Notes: generated by a model from the letters alone, not told the origin. Numbered from the stretch's first letter, positions 1-10,868 are shown. The stretch: 64,000 bases of DNA from Lepas anatifera (GCA_034440635.1 JAOTON010002268.1:1302001-1366000), one strand, 5' to 3'. Numbers and translations are program-made.

Positions 1-1158
1 TGTCACCTGTTTTGAATATAGGTTTAATTACAGCTACTTTCAGAGAATCAGGGAAGACTGCGTTATCCAAACAAGCATTATAAAATTGATTGAGGTAAGA
101 AATGATGCTTTTATACGTTTTTTTCACTAATTTGGTATTAACTCCACCAACACCTGTCCCTACATCTTCCAAATTTTGTACAATAGAATTGATTTCATCT
201 TCACTTGTTGGATATAGCAAAAGTTCCTGTTCGCAATATGTGACCTGAATTACTGGGTCAAGAGAGGAGGGATTAATTTTTTTGTTTGAGCTTAATACCT
301 ATAGTAGAAAAGAAATTGTTGAATGCTTCCAATAAATTCTTACTACCGCTTGTCTTATACCCTTCTGTGTCATAAACTGTTTCAGGTATGCTACTATTTT
401 CGCTTGATGCATTTCTTAATTCATTTATTGTTTTCCAAGTTTTTTTCGAATCATTTTTAACCTTATGGAATTCTAAAGCGTTATAATTTTGTCTCGCTTT
501 GCAAATCACACCTCTTGAATTTCTTTAGGTCATTTTCGTCCTTACTTTTCAATGATTTTATATATAATTCATTCTTTAAGTTGATGGATGCAAGAACACC
601 AGGTGAAATCCATGGTTTTCTTGGATGGGTCGTAGGATTACATTTGTGTTGATAAGATAATTTTACTATACCTTTCTTATAACAATCTATTATTTTGTTA
701 GCCATAATGTTCACATCAGTCTCTCCTTCGAGGCAGTGTAACTCAATCCTTAAAAGATTATTCATATCATTAATTTTTCTATATCAAAGCAAGTCATTTG
801 AGTAGGCGTCACATTTTGCGGCACACACTCCTTTGCAATTAATATAACAGGGAAATTATCTGCAATGTCATTTAACACAATCCATGAAAGTTCAATGAAC
901 GGTAACTCGTTTGTAAATATGTTATCTAAAATTGTATTTAAGCTTCCTGAATGTCTGGTCGTTTTGGAAATGGCAGGGAGAAAATCATACGAGCACATGG
1001 TCTAGAAAAAAACTTTTAACATAGGGATCACTTTGCATGGACAAAAGATCAAAATTGAAGTCACCAGTAATAGAGGTCATTTTATTAAGTTTAGCAGGCC
1101 ATTCTAAAGCCAAAATCAGTGCTTCAATAAACTTGGGCTTGTCTGTAAATAAAAGTAT
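1..1158 (-). mobile_element. Non-LTR retrotransposon fragment: endonuclease end, linker, start of reverse transcriptase
   Basis: Read on the minus strand, the stretch from about 1160 down to 780 contains the motif GDFNFDLL typical of the apurinic-type endonuclease of Jockey/CR1/L2-like LINEs. It is followed by the usual linker (WISPGVLASINLKNELY near 640-590; KKTWKTINELRN near 440) and, below position 190, the first reverse-transcriptase segment (FPDSLKVAVIKPIFKTGD, positions about 55-1). The pieces lie in successively different frames, with shifts near 990, 765, 500 and 270, so the copy is dead. It runs off the window at position 1, so catalytic RT motifs are not seen. Its upstream end is cut where the Penelope-like inverted repeat begins near 1159. 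Family level is secure; the clade is not. Confidence 0.88.
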
Positions 1159-2076
1159 AATCAGTTTGAATTTTTTAATCATAATATGAAAGCGCACAGC
1201 ATATCGACAAATGATCCTTCATCACAAAAATACCAAGTAAACACCTCAATCACGTCTAACACATCACATATCACAAATAAGAGGAATACAACACACTTAC
1301 AATGCTGCCCAAATATTCACCGAATATTCTTATCATATAGGGGAAGATGTGTGAGTTATTTGGTGTGGATGTTGATAATGGGTGACGTGTCTCGGATGTA
1401 CAGTGTTTCTAGTGTCGTGACTCTGCGATGGTAAGTGCATTGCTGGAACTGTGGCGTGTTCTGTCAAATTTTTCGTGTGATATCTGCGTTGTGGTACTCC
1501 TGCATGTGTCGTTTAGATGATCCTTCCTGTAGGTGCATGGTGAGTCGTCTGCTGAGAGATGTGGTAGTCATACCAATGTAACATACCTTACGGGTTGCGC
1601 AGTCCCCGGCCTTACATTGGAACTGGTATATTACATTGGTCTGCTTTAGTGTCGTGCTCTTCTTTGAGATATTGTTTTGCATAATGAGATTGGATGTTTT
1701 AGGGCTGCTGTCATCAACATCCACACCAAACAACTCACACATCTTCCCCTATATGATAGGAATATTCGGTGAATATTTAGGCAGCATTGTACACTGGCGG
1801 ATCCGGGGGCCCGGGGCCGGCCCCCAAAGCGAATAGTATCTTTCCCCAAACGCGACTTGGCGTTTTTAAATCCTTGTTTGGTTTTTCCGATTTGGCCCCA
1901 AACGTGTTTGGCCCTCAAACTTTTGGCCAAGGCATTGTAAGTGTGTTGTATTCCTGTTATTTGTGATATATGATGTGTTAGACGTGATTGAGGTGTTTGC
2001 TTGGTATTTTTGTGATGGAAGATCATTTGTCGATAAGCTGTGCGCTTTCATATTAGGATTCAAAAATTCAAATTGA
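1159..2076 (-). mobile_element. Penelope-like element (PLE) tail with GIY-YIG endonuclease inside an inverted repeat
   Basis: The minus-strand frame from 1742 to 1464, continuing past one stop to about 1365, encodes a GIY-YIG endonuclease: TNVIYQFQCKAGDC, then VCYIGMTTTSLSRRL, then ETLYIRDTSPIINIHTK and a stop. This is the C-terminal domain expected in Penelope-like retroelements. A stop after DITRKI breaks the frame. The domain is flanked by two inverted arms of about 200 bp, 1159-1378 and 1724-2076, that are almost identical once a later 140-bp insertion in the right arm is removed. Inverted terminal repeats around truncated copies are common for PLEs. The copy looks inactive. Confidence 0.82.
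1792..1931. mobile_element. 140-bp hAT-type MITE with 8-bp target duplication GCATTGTA
   Basis: The right arm of the PLE inverted repeat is interrupted by 140 bp starting CACTGGCGG and ending TTTGGCCAAG. GCATTGTA stands on both sides (1784-1791 and 1932-1939). The other arm (1159-1378) holds the uninterrupted site, so empty and filled forms sit in the same window. An 8-bp duplication and a CANTGGCGG start fit hAT elements; the terminal inverted repeat is poor, so the family is inferred. Confidence 0.75.
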
Positions 2077-2162
2077 TTAATACTTTTAAAGAGCGTAGAT
2101 TTTGTGTATGATCATGCCATAAGCTTGGTGAAATATTACTATGTGAAACTTAAACCTATTTT

Positions 2163-2314
2163 ATGTCCTTTGCTTCGACTTTGCACAAACATACCAAAAA
2201 TATCATTAAACTTATTCGAAACATTGAATCTAAATCTAAAAAGCTTTCTGCGGCTAAACAAGCAATTGCATTTAACGGACAATGCATTTAAGAGAATCTG
2301 CTCCCCGACTATAC

Positions 2315-2362
<48 letters not shown>
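2163..2362 (+). mobile_element. Penelope-like element N-terminal fragment
   Basis: From the ATG at 2163 the plus strand encodes a basic helical stretch (KHTKNIIKLIRNIES, KKLSAAKQAIAFN), a stop at 2289-2291, and then ENLLPDYTNIY. The pattern of a basic N-terminal helix followed by N-x-L-L-P-x-Y-T is what I expect at the start of PLE proteins. It runs straight into an (AT)n tract that removes the rest. It lies just outside the right arm of the inverted PLE repeat, in opposite orientation to the GIY-YIG piece, so it probably belongs to the same complex insertion. The assignment rests on motif resemblance. Confidence 0.5.
2317..2362. repeat. (AT)n microsatellite
   Basis: An uninterrupted AT dinucleotide run of about 23 units terminates the PLE N-terminal fragment. 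Confidence 0.97.
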
Positions 2363-2364
<2 letters not shown>

Positions 2365-2639
2365 TGCTTTGAAAAAGGTTAGACAAACTGATGACTGGTT
2401 TTCAATTTTTCCAGTCGACACCCCGTAAATTCTCTCCCATGTAGCTAAGTAGTGTTTTCCAGCCGTGAATGATTCTCCGGCTTATAGGTGGGGGAGTATT
2501 TGCGGATAAAAAGGGAGGCTAGCTTGCTCACCACACCCCCGCCCCCAATTTCAGAATGCAAATTACCCTCCACCATCTGGGGGTCTGATCCGACCCCGAC
2601 CAGTTTTTCGCGAATGCTTCCGAGACGATTCAATTTGAG

Positions 2640-3245
2640 ACGTGCGTCACTTTGAAGACCTCTACGGTGATCACTTTGAAGACTTTTAACCGAAAATTGA
2701 TATAAGGTCAGGTCAACGTCATTACTAAACCCATGTAAGGTTTTTCTGTTCTTCTAAATTTAGGTTGACAGAGCCAGGTTGGAACTCGGTTTCTAGAGGA
2801 GCTAGATCATGTTTCAAAGCATCATTCGAAACCCCTTGAAATGAAGAATTTGCACACTGCCATCCCTTTTGAGTTCAGTTCAATTTCATGGTCACCAGAG
2901 GTCACCAAAGGTCATGGTTTTCGAAGTTGTGTGTTTATAGCGTTTGAAAAACATTGCAGTCTTGAATTTGGTATCATAGTGATGAGCATGACCCAATGAT
3001 TCGAGTGATATACCGTGTAAGTGATTTGAATTGATTTGAAGTGAAGTGATTAACCTTTGAAAAGTCATGATTTGATCTTAACCTAAGGTCAAGGTAATGC
3101 CGCAAATCATTTAAATTATTGGGATCGAGGCGAGTGCGCTGATGTTTAGTGCTTGTTTTACTTTACATTTAATGGCTATAGAGTAATAAAGGATTTTCTA
3201 AATGGTTCTAAATTTAACCCATTTTGGTCCATTGTGACGTAACAG
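2640..3245. repeat. AGGTCA-rich repeat of unclassified type
   Basis: About 600 bp with several AGGTCA/TGACCT words. Around 2890-2916 three half-sites (GGTCA, AGGTCA, AGGTCA) follow one another with 4-bp gaps, a 10-bp period. The same half-site density is seen in the TTAA elements further on, but no terminal inverted repeat or TTAA boundary is visible here. It is probably an old, end-truncated relative. Confidence 0.5.
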
Positions 3246-3259
3246 GTCGATCATTTGGT

Positions 3260-3600
3260 TCAAACTCCGCTCCAGAGTAGAAGACGGTAAGGCGCTTCCA
3301 GCGCCGTTCGAACCGAGATCACAGGAGGGGGGTTCCGATGAGACCTCCTAGGCGGTTGTGTGTACCAAAGAAGTTCAAACGGTTCCAGGATAATAACTGT
3401 ATAGCCGGAGGCTCTTCCCAGGCTATGGCAGGAAGGCTCAAGCCCTCTATCCCCCTTCCAAATTAAGTTATGGAACTGCCTTCGCGACTGGGGGCGGCAC
3501 TTTAGGACCACTGCCTCCCTCTGCTCCTCCACTGCGCCTGTTTTTGGCGGATTAAGACCTCTCCTCCGGAAATATAGATCAGAGGACTTCCGCCACAATC
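3260..3600. other. GC-rich repeat-like stretch, no gene supported
   Basis: A GC-rich block with phrases typical of decayed DNA-transposon ends (short runs of C or G around AAATTAAGTT). Both strands have open frames but none resembles a protein and no splice pair frames a consistent exon. Confidence 0.3.
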
Positions 3601-3954
3601 TCGAAAATATTCACCTAGATCAGGGCATTGCCGATAGTACCCACCTACCTACGATGTGTGAGAGCCATCACATTGTGGGTTCTTCAGTTCACCAGAAGTT
3701 ATATGCGTAGACTGCGTGCATGTTCCAATCTTCCTACAAACGTTTCCAATAGATTCATGTAAGCTTTATTGATATATACATATAACCCGCAGTGAAATAT
3801 GTTGAAAGATTCGCCCGATGCCACACGTACACGAAACCATGTACACTCGTCGCTCCTTAGGCCAGCATTACCATAAAAAGTGATTGGTGCTCCAGGGTCC
3901 AGCACTACCCACCACTAACCACATGGTTATCATAGAGCAATGCCATGTTACACC

Positions 3955-4080
3955 TCAGTGCTCGCTCACAGCACCGCCATCCCGCCAGATCGTCTCCCGG
4001 CGGAGCGTGCGGCGCACAGCCCTGCCGCAGCCCTCTTCAGCGCAGGGCAGCCTCCTCCGGCACTCTTCCCACCCCACTCC
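3955..4080 (-). CDS. Candidate terminal exon, Cys/Arg-rich, unknown protein
   Basis: On the minus strand an excellent pyrimidine-rich acceptor (CCTACCCCTCTCCCC then GTGGCTGAG) precedes a GC-rich stretch of 41 codons ending in TGA at 3957-3955. The peptide is rich in Arg and has a Cys cluster (ECRRRLPCAEEGCG). Third positions are mostly G or C, as in the other candidate exons here. Entry phase is 0, so it does not join directly to the phase-1 donor at 8310. It could be an alternative last exon or belong to another transcript. No family is recognised and there is no homology support. Confidence 0.25.
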   Translation of the reverse strand, partial: GVGWEECRRRLPCAEEGCGRAVRRTLRRETIWRDGGAVSEH

Positions 4081-4278
4081 CTCAGCCACAGGGGAGAGGG
4101 GTAGGAGCCCCTGGCAATGCCGTCACCCAAACCCGGGCTTGTGCTGATCCACGGCTGGGTTAAACATGACGGATACCTCTCTCAAGTCTGACAATGGTTT
4201 CAAGTCTCTTGGTTGGGAAATTCTTGGTGGTTTGGTGTGTTGGTAATCGTGCACGGTGATAATGTAACGATTCATTGA

Positions 4279-4588
4279 ATAACTAACGAGGCAGGTGAAC
4301 CCACACCCATGCAACGACTAATCAAACGAAGAAACGAAACAATGCGAAACACACGAGCTTTAGTCGACACTACCCTGCTAGAAACAGCCCTGAGAAGAGC
4401 CCGGTGCCTGGGAAGGACGAAGAGACGGTTTCCCTACAGGGCAGTGGAGGCTTGGAAAACCCTCCCTGTAGAGGCCCGTCTCTGCAACCATCGACAAACC
4501 TTAAAGCGCCTGACGAAATCTCTTCTTGTTACCTAACCATTATCCATTGTAAAAACGGCTAATCGAACAATGATATTTCCTCAATAAA
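4279..4588 (+). mobile_element. Non-LTR retrotransposon C-terminal tail with 3' end
   Basis: The plus-strand frame ending at the stop 4534-4536 carries FPYRAVEAWKTLPVEARL followed by LKRLTKSLL. This is the conserved C-terminal signature (aromatic-x-R-x-V-E-x-W-N/K-x-L-P) after the reverse-transcriptase domain of CR1/Jockey-like LINEs. An AATAAA at 4583-4588 follows closely and fits the element's own 3' untranslated region. The frame is closed by a stop at 4276, so only the last 80 or so residues survive, as expected for a 5'-truncated insertion. Confidence 0.8.
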
Positions 4589-5778
4589 CAATTACATCAT
4601 CCAAATGGTTAATGTTTGCTCTCTTGCCGTCACGCCCTATGCTCACACGTCCGATTGACTTGCATCAGTTAACCTGGCAGCTGTGAATGAACACAAATAT
4701 GCATGTAGTTTTAGCTCTCATATACCTTTTCACCCGGAAGGAAAACAACCTTTAACACACATTTTGTAAGTAAGTCTTGAACACACTAAGCATATTGTTA
4801 GTTTGGGACCATGGTATGAATATTTTAAGCACTTATATCTTGCAGGATTGTCCATGAAATCCATCGCCATCTCATTACTGGCTAATGCTGTAAGAAAACT
4901 ACGTTGAGTGTCCTCAATCTACCAGATTTCCTTCACGTTTGACGCTGCGAGCTAGAGTGGTAGGCGAACTGGGAGAATACTCAATTAAAAAAGCTAGCAT
5001 TTTGTTCCCCAGTTATTATGCAAAATAGCATTGGGAAAAATAGTTTGTTTTAATGAATCATGAGTTCACACAATAAGCAGGGAGTTTCTACTGTTTGGCA
5101 CGTTTTGTACCCATAGGCCGCTTTAACCTGACTCGTTCTGAGCACACTCTTCAAGACTCATGGACCTTGGCTCAAAGCGCAGAGAAAAACGAGTCTTTGG
5201 AACTGATTTGACAAGTTCAAACTATGCCATGCTATCAAGGAGCCACCGCACAGTGGCTTAGTTCGGACTTGGTAAGCTTACTTTGCCTTGCCAGGCGTTC
5301 GTTCTAGAATTCAAACCAAGGCATGCATTTATTAACCATGCTTTGTTGATATATTCAAAGGTCAGTTGCCAAAGAAAAAGTTTAAATTGGTTATTTGCAG
5401 CAAAGCATTAGTCCGCTGTGAGGTGGGGGAGCTTTCCCCGCACGGTTCCGGAGGTCGCGGGCTCCCAACCCCCGGGCTCCGTGTGTGGGGGGGGGGGCGG
5501 CCACTTTGTGGAAGCAGTCCAGAGCACCTTCCAGGTCCCGAATCCACCGACTTGCTTTCCAAGCCTTGCTCCAAATCGACAAAGTTTTGTACGAATCTAT
5601 CTAGTTCATTAAATCCTATAACTGGAAAATTGGTCAACTTTTACAGCATGTAGAATGATTTACATCAATACGTTAATCACAGCAGCAGTTTTGCGCGCGT
5701 CCCCAGCCGACATCGCTCTCTTCGTTGACTGCTTCTTATGCGTCGTTGTTTTGTGTGGGCGGCTGCGCGGGGTTCCGG
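4589..5778. other. Mostly unannotated; possible 3' untranslated region of the minus-strand gene
   Basis: No protein family is visible. An 11-bp G run lies at 5487-5497. On the minus strand an AATAAA word at 5333-5328 lies about 450 bp past the stop of the candidate last exon at 5779 and could serve as its poly(A) signal. The GC-rich patch at 5400-5570 has open frames on both strands but no convincing splice pair. Confidence 0.3.
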
Positions 5779-5903
5779 TCACAGTCCAGGAGCATCCTCC
5801 TCTCGGACGTCATTGCCGGCGACCCTGGGGCCCGCCAGGCCGCCGAAGATGTCTCGTGTCTGCATTCCGTCCAGTGACTCCTCTGCCGGCCGGAATGCCA
5901 CAG
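5779..5903 (-). CDS. Candidate last exon (E5) of a predicted secreted-protein gene
   Basis: The acceptor TAATTAATGACAG has a good branch-point word (CTAATTAAT) just upstream. It is followed by CT completing a codon, then 40 codons and TGA at 5781-5779. The peptide reads VAFRPAEESLDGMQTRDIF and continues with GGLAGPRVAGNDVREED. Entry phase 1 matches the phase-1 exit of the exon at 8310-8432; the junction codon would be GCT, Ala. GC-rich, C/G-ending codons contrast with the AT-rich flanks. The plus strand is also open in the same codon register and has its own acceptor (CCGGTCACAG), so strand is not proved by this exon alone. No family recognised. Confidence 0.42.
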
Positions 5904-6180
5904 CTGTCATTAATTAGCACAGAGTGGCAATGGTAGGCCCCAGAGGCTTCAGCTGGATATTTTTGCACCTGCGGGTGCATCCCCAATTTGAAAGTTTGCA
6001 TCCTCATCCGTCTGTTTGCATTCATGAGGCTCTCTGCGCCCCTGGAGTGTCCCCAGCACTGCCCTCAGGGCGGGAAGAAGCGCCACCCGCGGGATGGGAT
6101 CCGGGCTCCCCCTCTCGACTTTTTCAAGCCGAATACTCTTTCCAAAGTCAATACTAATTTCAAATACTCTTCCCAAGGAT

Positions 6181-6450
6181 CTATAGTTTTATATAATTAT
6201 CATGGTGAGTCTCGAATATATTTACCTTTTGGAAAAGTAAGGTTTCCATTTTTTTGGAAGATGTCCAAAAACGGCCTGAGGCCATAACCCAAGAACCAAA
6301 GGACAGACAAAGGCTGAAAATAGCATAGGGTTAATCTGCACCCTGGACAACCGCTGTGACACATTTTCTTCAAAATCTGAGATGTAGAGCATTATCGCTC
6401 GGTCGATTTGTCGTGGAGTTCCTGGGTCTTCCAGTTCGGCAGGGGTCGAA
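6181..6450 (-). repeat. Dispersed repeat R1, copy 1
   Basis: The reverse complement of this stretch aligns over most of its length, by eye at roughly 70 percent, with 32441-32680. Both contain CCACGACAAAT, CTCAGATTTTG and CCATGATAATTATAT in the same order. The translated core RQI(D/N)(R/Q)AI..Y(I/V)SDF is shared, but the DNA is similar too, so coding conservation is not shown. Confidence 0.7.
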
Positions 6451-7102
6451 AAACCTCCCATGTTGGCATTCAAAATGGTGACAGCCCAAGGTGGGTAAGG
6501 TGACAAATATTAGCCGACATGTTTCCTCCAGACCATTAACGTAGCACATATCTGTAATTGACGCCTGTTATTTGAACTTGCAATGTTTTTCCAACAGCTA
6601 GGATGGTCCAGGATTATACATTTGTATCCTGCTAACGCGAAAAGAGCAACATTTTGCAGCCTGGGCTGGTGGCACATTTATGGTTTTAAATTTTCAATGG
6701 TGACACACTGAACACTTTTTGACCCTGCAGTTCGGCGAAGAGCACCGGAGGATAAGCTCAAACCTGTTGTGCTAAACGTCAATAATAGTTCTGTTATTTG
6801 ACATGTTCTATAATTGCCTCTGATAGCTATTGATACACAGGTAAATATCCGCACCAATAACAGTAATAAAAGAAGGAATAAGCCTACCGAATCGTTGCAC
6901 AATTCATGACTACAACTGGGTAACAAAAGAACTAGTAGCCGCTCTGTGATTGACTGACAGCGGGCGCAGGTGTAAATCTGGAAATTGACCTTCATTCGGA
7001 TATATTTTTGGTATAAAACCATAGTTGCTTATTTCCAGTTTATTTGGACGAGTTGAACTATAGTTCAGATATGGCCCACAATTGTATAACAGTGGTTGAC
7101 AG

Positions 7103-7342
7103 ATATTAACACTTAAACCAACACAGCAGGCAGATGAACGCGTTTCGACAAAAATTGTCTTCTTCAGCATCTATGGTAGGAGGGATAAGGGAGGATCTAT
7201 AATAGGAGATAAGGATATATATAATAGATAAGGATCTACGTCTATAATAGGAAGGATCCCTCCTACCATAGATGCTGAAGAAGACAATTTATTGTCGAAA
7301 CGTGTTCATCTGCATGCTGTGTTGGTTTAAGTGTTAATGACC
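7103..7342. mobile_element. Inverted pair of short repeats carrying a hammerhead-like motif
   Basis: Arms 7103-7180 and 7255-7342 are inverted copies separated by about 75 bp of AGGATCTA-rich sequence. In the right arm (plus strand) CTGAAGA at 7275-7281 is followed, after one extra A, by a 5-bp stem GACAA/TTGTC (7283-7296) and GAAAC. TAGATG at 7269-7274 can pair with CATCTG at 7307-7312. The left arm has the same order on the minus strand (7172-7131), with a GACAA-TTT-TTGTC stem. Hammerhead ribozymes in the terminal repeats of Penelope-like elements have this layout (known from the literature). Activity is not shown, and the extra A departs from consensus. Confidence 0.55.
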
Positions 7343-7834
7343 CACAATGATTGCAGTGCTCCTGGGATTTTTGTTTCTGCCACATTTATTCGAATTTGGG
7401 TAGGTATTTGCTGTCACACTTCATTGCCTCGATGTTTGGGCCCGCCGCGACCCTCGGTGGGCGAGTTTGCGGCTTTTTCCAACGTTAAAGACTCGCAGTA
7501 GCAGAGCTGGCTACTCTAGCTATGTGGTGGGTCGACAATGGATAATTCCGATGGCATTAAGACCATGTGCAGCAAGGTACCACTGGACACATCGCCAGAA
7601 GCCAAACGGAAGTACTGAGATTGTTCCGCATTACGTACTTGGGATATGGACTTCGAAAATTTTTGAATGAGCTTTTGGCTGGACACACGAATTAAAATGA
7701 CACACGAGGCCTGAAACCCAGCTTTGCAAGACTTATAACCCCAAATGAAATTGTATACGATATTCACGAAAATGTATCGTTACTTTTCCAAATAAAACCA
7801 TTTATGAAGAAAGAACCTCTTCCATAGCGAACGT

Positions 7835-8209
7835 GTGCGGATGGATATAGTTGAGTATTGGGAATCAAGCATTCGGCTAAGCGGTAGGGAAGAGGTAAGC
7901 CTCACCAGGCTCCGCATCGGTTACTGCTATGCTATGCACGCTCACTTCCGGAACTGTATCGCCCTCACCCTAAGTTCATACTGTGGCAGCCGCCTCACTG
8001 TTCAGCATGTTTTATCTTCGACGGGTAGATGCGACCAGCTGAAACGAAATCAGTGTCGATTCTTCACGCCGATTCTTCTAGAGGAGATTCTAGCCTATAA
8101 CGTTGTCGTAGACATGGCTTTTCTGGAGAGACATGAAGTTTCACATAGCTTACAGCAACAACAAATATTTGTAGACCCTAAGCTCCCCGGTATAGGTTTG
8201 TTTAGGTAA
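7835..8209 (+). mobile_element. Jockey-type non-LTR retrotransposon RNase H and Cys-rich tail
   Basis: The plus-strand frame contains SGREEVSLTRLRIGYCYAM, then YCGSRLTVQHVL, then a Lys/Arg-rich end with LLEEILAY. The order EE-V-x-L-x-R-L-R-I-G-H/Y, then C-x(2-3)-LTV-x-H-I/V-L is the well-known end of ORF2 (RNase H plus following Cys/His motif) in Jockey and I-type LINEs. Upstream reverse-transcriptase sequence is not recognisable, so this is a 5'-truncated or decayed copy. It lies about 100 bp from the candidate exon at 8310-8432 on the other strand. Confidence 0.78.
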
Positions 8210-8309
8210 CCGGGACGCCTGAGAACTGATTTAGTTTGATAGCTTTGTATTCTACATTGTACAAGTAGCTGCTGTGCCCCAAACATCCAATAATTATCAT
8301 CATCCTCAC

Positions 8310-8432
8310 CGTCGTCCATTAAGTCGAAGGGTGGAAGCTGGCGTTCGTTGTCTGGCGTTGGAGAAGTGACTCTCTGGCACTGCCAGAGCTCTGTTTCTCC
8401 GGGCCGGGAGGTGGGCGCCACCCACACGTGCA
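8310..8432 (-). CDS. Candidate internal exon (E4) of a predicted secreted-protein gene
   Basis: On the minus strand, acceptor GGCTGTGTCGGCAG precedes TG (completing a codon), 40 codons, and one base before donor GTGAGG at 8309. Peptide begins HVWVAPTSRPGETELW, holds a single Cys (QCQRV), and ends ERQLPPFDLMDD. Phase is 1 in, 1 out. It fits the phase-1 donor of the exon at 10869 (junction codon GTG, Val) and the phase-1 acceptor at 5903. The open frame extends into both flanks, so the boundaries rest on splice consensus only. No family recognised. Confidence 0.4.
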
Positions 8433-9325
8433 CTGCCGACACAGCCGCCCCTGCGGTCATTGGCTGACCCCAGCTCAAGCTTCCGCCTTCCCCTACTCCC
8501 GCCACCGTCGGAAACATTAAAACGTACACGAGCTAACCTTATGAGAGAACGGTAGTCATGAATATTATAGGCAGGTCGAGGGATGTGGAATGACGAGTCC
8601 ATTTCCTCCCCACCTCACTGATCGAGCATCGGTGCCCCTGAAACATCGCCCCCCGCTCTAGGATACGAGTATCGACGCACTAGCGAGATGAAAATCTGGC
8701 ACTCCTCTGATGCGTTGCACCGTCCAAAATTGATGCCACTCTGGTCTGAAAGTTATCTGCTGAACGGATGCCCCTTCCCCTCACGGTCGGAAATCGTGGA
8801 TCTCGCTATGATCAACATGGCAGTGTCTTTGGATAAACATTTATAGTCTTATCTAATTACACCATGAAACCCGCCTATGATCCGTCTATGCCATAACATA
8901 TAGAAAGAACGACTAAATTGACAATGGGGAGAATCTATAAATAAATCGATCATGAACCAAATTTTCCTGGTATTTAAAACTTAATATGTGAACAATTTGA
9001 GGACGCATTGGAATATCCTATTGGTGATACATTCTGATTTCTAGTTTACTCAGATCAGTCTTCAATGAATAAGCCGAAAATAAGAACCACTCTAGTACGT
9101 GCAGGTGCCCGAAAGGCTAGACTTCTGTATCGTCGTCATTATTCGTCCGGGATACATGGGCAGTTTGAGCAAGTACTTTACTCACTGACGTTGGAAACGG
9201 ACCTATCGACTCATGTAACCGGTAGTCCTGAAGGCAGCCCAGTTGCCTTCCTGCAGTTGGTCCGCAAATCGAACATACGGCGAGTGCTCACATATGTGGG
9301 AAAACGGTTTGGAGATGTCTTTCCA

Positions 9326-9975
9326 TTAACACGCGCATTGACGGGGGTCTGAGCCACCTTCGCTTTGACGGGGTGAGTACCCGCCCCCCCTAAGATCTCG
9401 AAAATCACGCTAGATAGGCAAAACAGCAAACGGTGTTTGGTAGCCCATCCACTTCTCTATCGAAAATGTTCCAAAAATGTTTTTGTCAGGTCACATTTAA
9501 GGTCACTAGAGGTCAAAACAGAGATAACATGTAGATGAAGGTTTTCGGTGATAACGTCTGAACAAGTAAATATAGAGCAAAACAATTTAGACCATATGAA
9601 TCCTCGCAGCAAGCCGAAGCAAATTATATATAATATGACCTTGCCAGGTCAAATCAAGGATTTGACCTGACCTGAGGTCAGGTCACGCTATCGCTATCCA
9701 TTACTAAGTTATTCAATGTACTTCCAATGAAGAGGTCATGACTCGTACTTGACCTTAGGTCATCGATATCAGAAATAAAGGAACACATTTTAGAGAACTC
9801 GGTGGGCCCATTATTTGATATGAGTTTCAATCGGATAAGTTCACCCTGTTCTGACTTAGGTATGCTATCTTAATTTTTCTTTTATGGGTCAGGTCACTTG
9901 ACCTGTACTGGTAATCTGACCTGACATGACCTAACCTTAAAATTTTGACAAATGTTGTAGAGCTGCCTTAAACCA
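9326..9975 (+). mobile_element. TTAA element family A, copy 1 (right end missing)
   Basis: Starts at TTAA 9326-9329 followed by CACGCGCATTGACGGGGG, the family A terminus also seen at 34252 and, inverted, at 52568. Interior matches copy 2 through ATTTAAGGTCACTAGAGGTC, a pair of half-sites with a 4-bp gap, up to about 9975, where similarity stops. No right terminus is seen. Confidence 0.75.
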
Positions 9976-10868
9976 GCTCAATCAGTATGTCTTAAGTACT
10001 TAAATTTCCAAAAAGATGGTAAAGGCAGAAGATGGTAAAAGAGCCGATACAGCTAAAACTCACTAAAAAAATTCGTCCTAGTGGCTTTTCACTCTGCTGC
10101 TTTTATAGTCTGTTTAGGGTTTTGAGTCATTCCAACGAGAACAGTAGTTGTCTGCAGGGGATAAGGTTCGGGTGGAATTGTGATAGCTTTCAGGGGAAGC
10201 GGAGCAGTTGGCTGATATTTCGGTAGGCGAGGCAAGGGGGAGGGCCTTGAGTAGAAGTCAAACGTGTCCGTAGAAATTATGAAACATACGGAGTTTTGTT
10301 TGCCAACATTACGTGCTTGTATTTTATCAAGAATGGGATTTCGTCCCTGACTGTCAGGAGCATCTGCATTTCTAAGTTTCAGGGATTCTCGCGTTTCTCC
10401 AAAAGCAGTATCCTATTATCTGTCCACGGCTCTTTAAAAGAAACCACAACAAACAACAATTGACGATGCTGATTCGATGAATCGAAAGGCTTTGAACTTT
10501 GCCCGCCACTGTTGATTTTATCGGAGAAAAATGTTATATAAACTACCATAAGTTTGTTCCGACACTAGATACTCGCCTGTATCTGGGCGAGTGAAAAGAA
10601 GTCTCAGACCAGACCGCATCAGAGATGATGACATTTTTCCTTGGTTGCACAGAACAGTTTTCAATGCTACGCGACATCAGGTGATCTTCATTTTATAATC
10701 CTGTTTCGGCTACTGGAGACTTTTGTTGACAGTCTTGTCCGAAGCCGACCCACTTGTGTCAATATTACGGAAAATTAAGATTACATGATCATAGACTTGA
10801 ACAGAATACCGAAAATGACGGTGGGGTTCGTGAGCTATTCTGTTCTCAGGCCGGCTGCCCTGACTTAC
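9976..10868. other. No gene seen
   Basis: AT-rich sequence; no repeat boundary, RNA gene or credible coding frame recognised. Confidence 0.5.

Noticed and set aside
5391..5582. Minus-strand open frame MSIWSKAWKASRWIRDLEGA
   Set aside because: Contains a C/G homopolymer and lacks paired splice sites; may lie in a 3' untranslated region.
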